Shown: positions 1 to 6,512 of the stretch, piece by piece
How positions within the stretch are numbered: the first letter of the stretch is position 1
Layout of the letters: every line of letters starts with the position of its first letter
Source: Pseudomonadota bacterium
GTDB lineage: Bacteria; Pseudomonadota; Alphaproteobacteria; Elsterales; Elsteraceae
DNA length: 14,881 nucleotides
Assembly (NCBI GenBank): GCA_016195115.1
Contig: JACQAI010000614.1
Coordinates: forward strand, 1-14,881
Direction: 5' to 3'
Position numbers and translations under genes: made by a program
Notes under the pieces: generated by a model
Told to the model about the DNA's origin: nothing
The model's database searches: none
The model's input: only the letters and a program-made list of their open reading frames with translations

Positions 1-2
1 GC

Positions 3-1028
3 CGCGAGGCCCACATTCCACTGGAAGCGACGTGCGGAGGTCATCCGTTCTTCCCCCAAGAGCGGCGGCCGGCCTCGGTCACGATTTCAGGAAACCACGG
101 GGAGTTCGAGCCGGCTATTGGGTGCTCGCCGAATCTGGAGGCAGGGGAGGAGACTGCTCGCACAGCAGAATGTGCGACGGCGGCCGACCGCCTGTCACGG
201 CGCTGGGCGCGGCGCAATGACGTGCCTTATCTTGCCGAGCTCGCCGAGGTTGCCGGGTTGCTCTCGGCGCCCGGAGCGTGGATGCTCAATCTCTGTTTCG
301 AATGGGGCTGCACCACCGGCATCGCCGAGGCGCCCGATGGACGGGGCGTAAGGATGATGCGGACGCTCGATTGGCCGCTCGACGGCCTCGGCAAGAACGT
401 CGTGGTCAGCCGGCAGACCGGTGCTGCCGGCCCGTGGTTCAACGTCACCTGGCCGGGCTTCGTCGGGGTCACGACCGCGCTGGCGCCCGGCCGGTTTTCT
501 GGCGCGCTCAACCAGGCGCCGATGACCACGCGCGGCCTCGGCCTGATCGGCGACTGGGTGGTCAACCGCTGGCGCGTCTGGCGCGACGGCGGGTTGCCCC
601 CGACCCTGCTGCTGCGCCGCGCCTTCGATGAATGCGCCAGCTTCGACGACGCGGTGCGGCTGTTGACCGAGACGCCGATCGGCCTGCCGGCGATCTTCAC
701 CTTGGCCGGCGCCGATCGGACGAGCGGCGTCGTGATCGAGCGCCTGGAGGGGGCGGCCCACGTCCACCGGGCGCCGGTGTGCGTGACCAATCATTGGCTG
801 ACGCCGACGCTCGGCGGCCGGCCGCGCTCGCGCCACAGCCACGACCGGCTCGACATGATGCGCTCGCGCATGGCCGCGGCGGCCGAGGGTCTGGCCTGGC
901 TCGAGGTCCCGATCCTCAACGAGACCACCCGGCTCGCGGTCACCGCCAACGCGGCGACCGGCGAGCTCACCGTGCAGGGCTTCGAGGCGGGCGCGCCCGC
1001 GACCTCGGTGTTGCGCCTGGTCGCCTGA
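3..1028 (+). CDS. Acid-ceramidase/penicillin-acyltransferase-like cysteine Ntn hydrolase, 5' partial
   Basis: Probably a cysteine N-terminal-nucleophile amidohydrolase, related to acid ceramidase, NAAA and the C45 acyltransferases, which cleave or transfer amide-linked acyl groups; the substrate cannot be told. The key motif is GCTTGIAE at 306-329, with the candidate nucleophile Cys encoded at 309-311, followed about 13 residues later by RTLDWPL, which matches the C-T-x then R-x-L-D-W pattern of this superfamily. A second conserved stretch is NVTWPGFVGV at about 439-468. The frame is open with no stop from base 3, and it has no ATG, GTG or TTG before GTG 222. Residues just upstream of 222 (LSRRWARRND) read as protein continuous with it, and Ntn enzymes of this type carry an N-terminal segment before the nucleophile, so I treat the gene as running in from the left edge. 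A shorter start at GTG 222 (268 codons) is the alternative. Family placement is moderately sure, function is not. Confidence 0.68.
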   Translation, partial: REAHIPLEATCGGHPFFPQERRPASVTISGNHGEFEPAIGCSPNLEAGEETARTAECATAADRLSRRWARRNDVPYLAELAEVAGLLSAPGAWMLNLCFEWGCTTGIAEAPDGRGVRMMRTLDWPLDGLGKNVVVSRQTGAAGPWFNVTWPGFVGVTTALAPGRFSGALNQAPMTTRGLGLIGDWVVNRWRVWRDGGLPPTLLLRRAFDECASFDDAVRLLTETPIGLPAIFTLAGADRTSGVVIERLEGAAHVHRAPVCVTNHWLTPTLGGRPRSRHSHDRLDMMRSRMAAAAEGLAWLEVPILNETTRLAVTANAATGELTVQGFEAGAPATSVLRLVA

Positions 1029-1115
1029 CCGGGGCCGCTTGACCGACCCGGCGCTTTCCCGTCGAGATAGCTTGGTCCCCTGGGCGTCCGAGCGAGCGGG
1101 CGGGGTTTGGCTCCC

Positions 1116-2090
1116 ATGAACGTGCTGATCACCGGCGGCACCGGCTTCATCGGCTTGAACCTGGCCGAGGCGCTGCTCGCGCGCGGCGACCGCGTGGCGC
1201 TGTTCGGGCTCGAGCCGCCGCCGCTCAACGCCAAGCCGACCTTCGAGAAGCTGTCCGGCCGGGTCGTCGCGACCCTCGGTGACGTGCGCGACGAGGCGGC
1301 GCTCGACCGCGTTTTCCACGAGGCCGAGATCGATCGCGTGATCCACGCCGCGGCGGTGACCGCCGGCCCGGCGCGCGAGCGCCGCGATCCCCGCGCCATC
1401 CTCGACACCAACATCCTCGGCACGGTGGCGGTGCTGCAGGCCGCCCAGCGCCATCCGGTGCAGCGTTTCGTCTACCTGAGCTCGGTCGCGGTCTACGGCA
1501 CCAGTGCCTACACCTCCGAGCCGCTGACCGAGGAGGGCACCCATCCGCAGCCCGACACGCTCTACAGCATCACGAAGTACGCCGGCGAGCGCACCGCGCT
1601 GCGCATCAAGAGCGTCAGCGGCCTCGACGTCGTCGCCGCCCGCGTCGGGCCGACGTTCGGCCGATGGGAGCGCCAGACGCCGTTCCGCGACCCCATGAGC
1701 CCGCAATTCCAGACCCTGGTGCACGCGCTCGAGCAGCCCGGGCGCGAGATCGTGCTGCCGCGCCCCGGCCTGCGCGACTGGGTCTACGCCCGCGACGTCG
1801 CGCACGGCGTGCTGCTGCTGCTCGACGCGCCCAAGCTCAATCATCAGGTCTACAACGTCGGCTCCGGCTTCCGCTGGGCGATCGACGATTGGTGTCGCCG
1901 GCTGGAAACCCGCTATCCCGGCCTCGGCCACAAGCTGTCGAGCGACCCCGCCGAGTGCACGGTCGATCTCTTTGGTCCGCTCGATCGCGGCCCGCTGTCG
2001 ATCGACCGCCTCAATCAGGAGCTCGGCTACCGGCCGCGCTACGATCTCGACGCCGCGTTCGGCGATCTGATGAACTGGCTCGATACCTGA
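1116..2090 (+). CDS. NAD-dependent epimerase/dehydratase (extended SDR)
   Basis: A 324-residue extended short-chain dehydrogenase/reductase that probably epimerises, dehydrates or reduces a nucleotide sugar or similar alcohol in the cytoplasm using bound NAD(P). The Rossmann dinucleotide-binding motif GGTGFIG is at residues 7-13, an acidic residue follows in GDVRD (55-59), Ser122/Ser123 sit in the LSSVAVYG strand, and the catalytic YSITK (Tyr150, Lys154) is intact. DWVYARDVAHG (221-231) is the substrate-domain motif common in this family, and the length is normal. ATG 1116 is chosen because MNVLITGGTGFIG begins directly with the first beta strand; a TTG at 1107 would only add three residues. 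The Shine-Dalgarno is poor (a G-rich stretch about ten bases upstream). It follows the Ntn-hydrolase gene by 87 bases on the same strand and may be cotranscribed. The exact substrate cannot be assigned. Confidence 0.9.
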   Translation: MNVLITGGTGFIGLNLAEALLARGDRVALFGLEPPPLNAKPTFEKLSGRVVATLGDVRDEAALDRVFHEAEIDRVIHAAAVTAGPARERRDPRAILDTNILGTVAVLQAAQRHPVQRFVYLSSVAVYGTSAYTSEPLTEEGTHPQPDTLYSITKYAGERTALRIKSVSGLDVVAARVGPTFGRWERQTPFRDPMSPQFQTLVHALEQPGREIVLPRPGLRDWVYARDVAHGVLLLLDAPKLNHQVYNVGSGFRWAIDDWCRRLETRYPGLGHKLSSDPAECTVDLFGPLDRGPLSIDRLNQELGYRPRYDLDAAFGDLMNWLDT

Positions 2091-2101
2091 CCGACGCGGC
2101 A

Positions 2102-2114
2102 GGGGCGAAGCCCC
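2102..2114. terminator. Small GC hairpin between convergent genes
   Basis: GGGGC (2102-2106) and GCCCC (2110-2114) form a five-pair stem with a GAA loop, lying between the ends of the epimerase gene (stop at 2090) and the oppositely oriented small secreted protein gene (stop at 2131). The position suits a bidirectional terminator, but there is no T-rich tract on either side and the stem is short, so this is only a candidate. Confidence 0.25.
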
Positions 2115-2130
2115 GCGAGCGTCCCACAGT

Positions 2131-2421
2131 TCAGCGGCGGCGCGTGTGCCGATGTTGGATCGGCGCGTAGTTGCCGTTGGCGCTCGGCGCGCCGGCGGTG
2201 TCGTATCCGGAGGGCTGGCCGCGCCGCGGCGCGCCGTTCTCGGCGTAGGCCGGGTCGTTGGGCGAGATGTTGGGCGCCGGGCCGCGGCGCGCCGTGATCG
2301 AGCCGTGCGATCCGGCGGTCGGCTGCTGGGTCGGATCCGGGTCCGGCGCCGCCGCGGCCGCCTCGCCGAGCCCGCCGGCGAGCAGGCCGACCAAGCCCAG
2401 GACGATCAGAATGGGGCGCAT
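2131..2421 (-). CDS. Small secreted Pro/Gly/Asn-rich protein, unknown function
   Basis: A 96-residue protein that I do not recognise. It begins MRPILIVLGLVGLLAGG, a clear signal peptide with a likely cleavage after the run of alanines at about 20-25. The rest is low complexity, rich in Pro, Gly, Asn, Gln and Arg, ends in an Arg/His-rich tail (HRHTRRR) and has no cysteine, so it is probably a disordered periplasmic or secreted protein. ATG 2421 is favoured over longer in-frame starts because the signal peptide begins there and AGGGAAGG lies about ten bases upstream on the minus strand. Its start is only 25 bases from the divergent start of the DUF6883-like pseudogene, so its promoter must lie inside or very near that gene. 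Genes of this kind (short, exported, repetitive) are common in Alphaproteobacteria and usually hypothetical. Confidence 0.6.
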   Translation of the reverse strand: MRPILIVLGLVGLLAGGLGEAAAAAPDPDPTQQPTAGSHGSITARRGPAPNISPNDPAYAENGAPRRGQPSGYDTAGAPSANGNYAPIQHRHTRRR

Positions 2422-2446
2422 AGTGTCCACCTTCCCTTTGCTCGCA

Positions 2447-2780
2447 ATGGCCGCATTGCCGGGTGCGGAGCTGGCAGAAATCGAAGACCGTAAGATCACG
2501 GCGTACCGCTTGGCGGAGAGGCACCCCGCAGGTCGAAGCAAGGCGGCCTTCTTCCAACAATTCGGCTTTCGCCCGCGGCAATGGCGCCGCTTGCGCGACG
2601 CGCTACTCGAGCACGCGCGCGTTTCGGCGGTGGTTAGGACGATCGAGACGCCATTATATAGTTGAGGGATCGATCCGCGCGCCGGACGGGCGAAGTCCAG
2701 ACGTCCGGTCAGTCTGGTTCGTGGAGGACACGATCCCGAGGCTTGTGACGGTCGATCCGGCCCGAGGAGCGAGGAAATGA
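2447..2780 (+). pseudogene. DUF6883-like gene broken by a frameshift
   Basis: Two frames together give one recognisable small protein of the DUF6883 type. The first, from ATG 2447, reads LAEIEDRKITAYRL, then HPAGRSKAAFFQQFGF and ALLEHARVSAVVRTIETP, and hits TGA at 2663-2665. The second frame takes over at about 2655 with YIVEGSIRAPDGR and VWFVEDTIPRLVT and ends at TGA 2778-2780. In relatives as I remember them, about four residues separate the ETP-like and YIVEG-like segments. Here one base (2654) remains between the two codons, so an out-of-frame deletion of about 11 bases is the simplest explanation. No slippery heptamer is visible, which argues against programmed frameshifting. The stop overlaps the ATG of the next gene (ATGA at 2777-2780), so the pair was an operon. 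Function of the family is unknown to me. Start choice is uncertain because no good Shine-Dalgarno precedes it. A sequencing error cannot be excluded. Confidence 0.66.
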
Positions 2781-3001
2781 TCAAGGAACTGGACCCGGTC
2801 GTCCTAACCGCGGACCTTCCCGACGAAAGCCTCAAGGCTGGGGATGTCGGCTGGGTCGTGCTCGTGCATCGCGGCGGCGCAGGATTCGAAGTGGAGTTCA
2901 CGACGCTATCCGGCGAGACCGTATCGGTCGTGACCGTGCCGACGACTGCCGTGCGTCCCGTCGCACCAAAGGAGGTCGCGCACGCACGTCAGGTGGCGTG
3001 A
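2777..3001 (+). CDS. DUF4926-type small protein
   Basis: A 74-residue acidic protein matching the DUF4926 pattern: DPVVLTADLPDESLKAGDVG, then WVVLVHRGGAGFEVEFTTLSG, then VTVPTTAVRPV, a small predicted beta-rich fold with the conserved L-K-x-G-D-x-G turn at about residues 21-27. Length is normal for the family. The ATG overlaps the stop of the broken upstream DUF6883-like gene by four bases. As I remember, the two families are often neighbours in bacterial genomes, so they probably act together, possibly as partner proteins, but no activity is established that I can name. This gene is intact, while the partner is not. If the two are translationally coupled, the upstream frameshift would be expected to lower its translation. 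Codon use is less GC-biased than in neighbouring genes (for example CTA leucine codons), in line with acquisition by transfer. Confidence 0.75.
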   Translation: MIKELDPVVLTADLPDESLKAGDVGWVVLVHRGGAGFEVEFTTLSGETVSVVTVPTTAVRPVAPKEVAHARQVA

Positions 3002-3022
3002 GCACCTGAGTTTCAGCGCGGG

Positions 3023-4018
3023 CTACTTCAGACAGCAATTCTTGAATTTCTTGCCGCTGCCGCACGGGCAAGGGTCGTTGCGACCGACTCCTTTGTACGG
3101 ATTTACCGCCGTGACGATCTTCGCCGGCGCCAGCCCCAAATTGCGCTGACCTTTCGCATCGAGGTTGCGCAACATGCGCTGGGCCATGTCCTCGACGACG
3201 GCATCGACATCCAAATCCTCGGCGTCGAGGTTTTCGATGTAGCTGTTATCCTCAATGCCATCCTGTTCGCCGGAGAACGACACCCATTGGGATAGCTCAT
3301 CGATCGCGTCTTCGAGCGGACCGATGCCCTTGCGCGTGAAGCTGGCGAGCGGATTGGAGTCACTGAGGGCGTTCCGGCGCATCTCCGCGTAGTCGTCCTC
3401 GTCGCCCCACTCAGGCGGAACCAGCTCGCGCGCGAAGGCCGCCTTGGCGAGCGCGTCGAGGCTCTCGAGGCGCAGCAGCGCGATCATGGAGATCCATCCG
3501 TACCACATTATCGCTTGCGGTTGCAGGGTGTCGTAGAGGCGCTGCAGGTAGTCGGCGGTGGCGTCGGCGTCGATCCGCCCGGATACCGTCAGGTAGCCCA
3601 GCGCCTCCAGCGCCGCGACGCGCGCGAATTCCTCCGCTTCGGGAGCCTCGATCAACGTCGTGAGCGTATTGAGGTTGCCGTCGTAGGTGCTGATCAAGGT
3701 GGCGTTGAAGGTCTCGGTCACCCCGTCGCCGAGCCCGTGATCGAGGGCCGGGGCGTCCCGTGCCAACCGGCACAGCGGAGCGAAAGCGCGCGTCTCGCCG
3801 CGCTCGGCGGCGAGATGGACGATCATGAACAGCGCGTTTGCCGCCGCGTCGGAGCGATCCGCGCCCGCGACAAAGCGCTCGAGCACGCCGAGCAGGTCGG
3901 GGGCGGCCGCAGCCCAATTGTCGCGGCACCACAGCATCGCCCCGATCGGCAGCTCCTTTTTGGCTTCCGCGAATGCCTTGATCGCCTCGTCAGTGCTCAT
4001 CACGTCGTCGGCGTACAT
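3023..4018 (-). CDS. DUF1186 and SEC-C zinc-motif protein
   Basis: A 331-residue soluble protein. Roughly residues 10-250 are alpha-helical and resemble the DUF1186 family (repeated short helices of HEAT-like character, for example FARVAALEALGYLTVSGRI). The C-terminus is a SEC-C motif, GRNDPCPCGSGKKFKNCC at 312-329, with the Cys-x-Cys-x8-Cys-Cys zinc ligands all present (Cys317, 319, 328, 329). SEC-C is the zinc-binding tail of SecA that contacts SecB and ribosomes; in stand-alone proteins its role is not settled, and protein or nucleic-acid binding is an inference. ATG 4018 is preferred because GAGG sits seven bases upstream on the minus strand; an ATG at 4000 is possible. It lies 49 bases downstream of livF on the same strand, so read-through from the transport operon is possible, but function appears unrelated. 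Local GC is lower than in the flanks. Confidence 0.85.
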   Translation of the reverse strand: MYADDVMSTDEAIKAFAEAKKELPIGAMLWCRDNWAAAAPDLLGVLERFVAGADRSDAAANALFMIVHLAAERGETRAFAPLCRLARDAPALDHGLGDGVTETFNATLISTYDGNLNTLTTLIEAPEAEEFARVAALEALGYLTVSGRIDADATADYLQRLYDTLQPQAIMWYGWISMIALLRLESLDALAKAAFARELVPPEWGDEDDYAEMRRNALSDSNPLASFTRKGIGPLEDAIDELSQWVSFSGEQDGIEDNSYIENLDAEDLDVDAVVEDMAQRMLRNLDAKGQRNLGLAPAKIVTAVNPYKGVGRNDPCPCGSGKKFKNCCLK

Positions 4019-4067
4019 GATGCCACCTCATCCCTGCCGCCCGAGCCTAGCAAGCGACCGCCGCCCC

Positions 4068-4772
4068 TTAAACCCCGAGATAGCGGTGCTGCAGCGCCGC
4101 GTCGGCGCGCAGCGCCGCCGACGTGCCGCTCCACGCCACGCGGCCTTTCTCGATGATGTAGTGGCGATCGGCGATGCGGGTCAGCGCGTCGATGTTCTTG
4201 TCGATCACCAGGATCGACTGGCCGAGCCCCTTGAGGCGCTCGAGGCAGCGCCAGATCTCCTGGCGGATCAGCGGCGCCAAGCCCTCGCAGGCCTCGTCGA
4301 GGATCAGGAGCTTGGGGTTGGTCATCAGCGCGCGGCCGACCGCGAGCATCTGCTGCTCGCCGCCCGAGAGTTGGTTCCCCCTATGACCGAGACGCTCGGC
4401 CAGCGCCGGGAACAGCTCGAGCACGCGCTCGAAGGTCCACGGCGCGGCGCTGGCGCCGCGGTTGGCGGCGGTCGCCACCAGGTTCTCGCGCACCGTCAGG
4501 TTGGGGAAGATCTGGCGGCCTTCGGGCACCAGGCCGATGCCGGCCTGCGCGACCTTGTAGGACGGCGCGCCGAAGATCGGCTGGTTTCGGAATTGGATGG
4601 TGCCGGCGCGCGGCCGCACCAGGCCCATGATCGAGTGCACGGTCGTCGTCTTGCCCATGCCGTTGCGGCCGATCAGGGTCACGACCTCGCCCTCGTCGAT
4701 GTCGAGCGCCATGCCGAACAGCACCTGCGAGGCGCCGTAGCAGGTCTCGAGACCCTCGACCGCGAGCATCAT
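4068..4772 (-). CDS. livF: Branched-chain amino acid type ABC transporter ATPase LivF
   Basis: A 234-residue cytoplasmic ATPase of the HAAT (branched-chain amino acid/amide) ABC family that powers import together with LivG. Walker A GRNGMGKT is at 35-42, the signature LSGGEQ at 135-140 and Walker B LLILDE at 155-160, followed by ACEGLAPLI, the LivF-type D-loop region. The switch position usually held by His in ABC proteins, and by Gln in many LivF, is Lys192 in VIDKN; this is an unusual but not unknown change in this branch. ATG 4772 overlaps the livG stop by four bases (ATGA); the second ATG at 4769 is an equal alternative. It is the last gene of the transport operon. The family also carries urea, amides and aromatic acids, so the name reflects homology rather than substrate. 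Confidence 0.93.
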   Translation of the reverse strand: MMLAVEGLETCYGASQVLFGMALDIDEGEVVTLIGRNGMGKTTTVHSIMGLVRPRAGTIQFRNQPIFGAPSYKVAQAGIGLVPEGRQIFPNLTVRENLVATAANRGASAAPWTFERVLELFPALAERLGHRGNQLSGGEQQMLAVGRALMTNPKLLILDEACEGLAPLIRQEIWRCLERLKGLGQSILVIDKNIDALTRIADRHYIIEKGRVAWSGTSAALRADAALQHRYLGV

Positions 4773-5524
4773 GGCGCCACCTCGTCGCCGAGATAGGCCC
4801 GGCGCACTTCCGCGTTGGCGCGGATCGCGGCCGGCGTGCCGGTCGCGAGGACACGGCCGTAGACCAGCACGGTGATCTGGTCGGCGAGCGCGAACACCGC
4901 GTCCATGTCGTGCTCGACCAGCAGCACGGTGTGGCTGCCCTTCAGCCCGCCGATCAGCCGCACCATGCGTTCGGCATCCTCCTTGCCCATGCCCGCCATC
5001 GGCTCGTCGAGCAGCAGCAGCTGCGGCCGGGTCGCCAGCGCCATCGCGAGCTCGAGCTGGCGCTGCTCGCCGTGGGCGAGATGCGCTGCCACGCTGTGGC
5101 CGCGTTCCGCGAGCCCAACCTGCTCGAGCGCCGCCAGCGCCGGCGTGCGCAAGGCCGCTTCGGTCGCCGCGCTGCGCCACATGCCGAAACTGTGGCCGGC
5201 GTGGGCTTGGACCGCGAGCGCGACGTTGTCGAGCGCGCTCATGTCCGGAAAGATCGACGTGATCTGGAACGAACGCGCGATGCCGCGCACGGCGCGCTGG
5301 TGGGGCTTGAGGCGCGTCACGTCCGCGCCGGCGAAGCGGATCGTGCCGGCGTCGGGCTTGAGCTCGCCCTGCAGCTGCGCGACCAGGGTCGTCTTGCCGG
5401 CGCCGTTCGGCCCGATCACCGCGTGGATCTCGCCGGCGCGCACCGCGAGATGCAGGTTGTCGGTCGCCAGCAGGCCGCCGAAGCGTTTGACCAGGCCGGC
5501 GATCTCGAGCAGCGCCTCAGCCAT
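4769..5524 (-). CDS. livG: Branched-chain amino acid type ABC transporter ATPase LivG
   Basis: A 251-residue ATPase, partner of LivF in the HAAT importer. Walker A GPNGAGKT is at 38-45, an aromatic Q-loop region with GIARSFQI at 81-88, signature LAHGEQ at 149-154 (canonical LivG has LSYGEQ), Walker B LLLLDE at 169-174 and the H-loop His205 in VEHDM. The GEQRQLELAMAL stretch after the signature and the length are typical of LivG. ATG 5524 lies inside the 3' end of livM, giving an 8-base overlap, and the stop overlaps livF by four bases, so translation of the three genes is probably coupled. The Shine-Dalgarno-like AGG upstream lies in a 15-base tandem duplication (5527-5556) that encodes the livM tail. 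Confidence 0.94.
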   Translation of the reverse strand: MAEALLEIAGLVKRFGGLLATDNLHLAVRAGEIHAVIGPNGAGKTTLVAQLQGELKPDAGTIRFAGADVTRLKPHQRAVRGIARSFQITSIFPDMSALDNVALAVQAHAGHSFGMWRSAATEAALRTPALAALEQVGLAERGHSVAAHLAHGEQRQLELAMALATRPQLLLLDEPMAGMGKEDAERMVRLIGGLKGSHTVLLVEHDMDAVFALADQITVLVYGRVLATGTPAAIRANAEVRRAYLGDEVAP

Positions 5525-6512
5525 GCGGCGGACCTGCGGCCGGCGGACCTGCGGCCGCGCTTTCGCGCGCCGCGCCGAGCAGCCCGTAGATGCCGCGCTT
5601 GGCGAACAGCACGATCAGGATCAGGACTGGCCCGAGGATGAACTGCCAGTGCTGGGTGTAGCTCGACAGCACCTCCTCGAGCGCGAGCAGCGCGAAGGCG
5701 CCGAAGATCGGCCCGATCAGGCTGCCCATGCCGCCCAGGATCACCATCACCATGAGCTCGCCCGAGCGCGTCCAGTGCATGTAGGCCGGGCTGGTGAAGT
5801 TGGTCAGGTTGGCGAGCAGCACGCCGGCCACGCCGCACATCGTGCCGGCGATCACGAACGCGACCAATCGGTAGCGCACGGTCGGGAAGCCGAGCGCGCG
5901 CATCCGGCGCTCGTTCGACTTGGCGCCGCGGATCACCATGCCGAAGCGCGAGGCGATCAGCCGCTGGCCGAGCAACAGGAAGCCGAGCAGGACCGCCAGC
6001 ACGAGATAGTAGAGCACGACGTTGCTCGCGAGATCGATGACGCCGCCGAAGTCGGTGCGCGCGTTGATCGTGAGCCCGTCGTCGCCGCCATAGATCTTCA
6101 GGCTGATGCCGAGAAAATACAGCATCTGCGCGAACGCCAAGGTGATCATGATGAAATAGACGCCGCTGGTGCGCAGCGAGACGAGACCGATCAGCGCGGC
6201 GACCAGCGCCGAGGCGACGATCGCGACCGGCCACTGGATCCACGCCGCGTTGACGCCGTGGTACGCCAGGATGCCGACCGCGTAGGCGCCGACCCCGAGA
6301 TAGGCGGCGTGGCCGAAGCTGACCATGGCGCCGTAGCCGAGGATCAGGTCGAGGCTGAGCGCCGCGATCGCGAAGATCAGCATGCGGGTGACCAGGGTCA
6401 GGTAGAAGGGCTGGTCGGCGAGCGCGGCGGCGGGCGGCAGCACGAGCAGCAGCGCCAGGCCGCCCCACAGCACCAGCGCGCGCAGCACGATGCGGCGCGA
6501 CGTTGCCGTCAT
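5517..6512 (-). CDS. livM: Branched-chain amino acid type ABC transporter permease LivM
   Basis: A 331-residue inner-membrane permease, one of the two membrane subunits of the HAAT importer. About nine to ten hydrophobic segments can be seen, starting at residues 9-30 and 38-60. The family signature LGYGAMVSFGHAAYLGVGAY is at 58-77, and SNERRMRALGFP (199-210) is the cytoplasmic loop expected to touch the ATPases. QHWQFILGPVLILIVLFAKRG near the C-terminus is the usual last membrane segment. The C-terminal tail contains an exact AAGPP-AAGPP repeat produced by a 15-base tandem duplication. ATG 6512 overlaps the livH stop by four bases (6509-6512), and the 3' end overlaps livG by eight bases. Confidence 0.94.
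   Translation of the reverse strand: MTATSRRIVLRALVLWGGLALLLVLPPAAALADQPFYLTLVTRMLIFAIAALSLDLILGYGAMVSFGHAAYLGVGAYAVGILAYHGVNAAWIQWPVAIVASALVAALIGLVSLRTSGVYFIMITLAFAQMLYFLGISLKIYGGDDGLTINARTDFGGVIDLASNVVLYYLVLAVLLGFLLLGQRLIASRFGMVIRGAKSNERRMRALGFPTVRYRLVAFVIAGTMCGVAGVLLANLTNFTSPAYMHWTRSGELMVMVILGGMGSLIGPIFGAFALLALEEVLSSYTQHWQFILGPVLILIVLFAKRGIYGLLGAARESAAAGPPAAGPPHG
5527..5556. repeat. 15-base perfect tandem duplication at the livM/livG junction
   Basis: GGCGGACCTGCGGCC occurs at 5527-5541 and again at 5542-5556 with no mismatch. On the minus strand it encodes the AAGPP-AAGPP repeat in the C-terminal tail of LivM and ends three bases before the livG start codon. Each copy contains a Shine-Dalgarno-like AGG, so the duplication also duplicates the likely ribosome-binding region of livG. 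It keeps the livM frame. Confidence 0.9.

Noticed and set aside
195..1931. Minus-strand open frame of 578 codons across the hydrolase and epimerase genes
   Set aside because: It is the antisense shadow of two plus-strand genes in GC-rich DNA; its product is Arg/Ala/Gly-rich with no recognisable motif, while the plus frames show clear families.
2640..2670. Programmed ribosomal frameshift joining the two DUF6883 frames
   Set aside because: No slippery heptamer or downstream structure is visible, and about four residues appear to be missing at the junction, which a deletion explains better.
2131..2901. Long version of the small secreted protein gene starting at 2901
   Set aside because: It would run antisense through the DUF6883/DUF4926 pair; the signal peptide and ribosome-binding site place the start at 2421.
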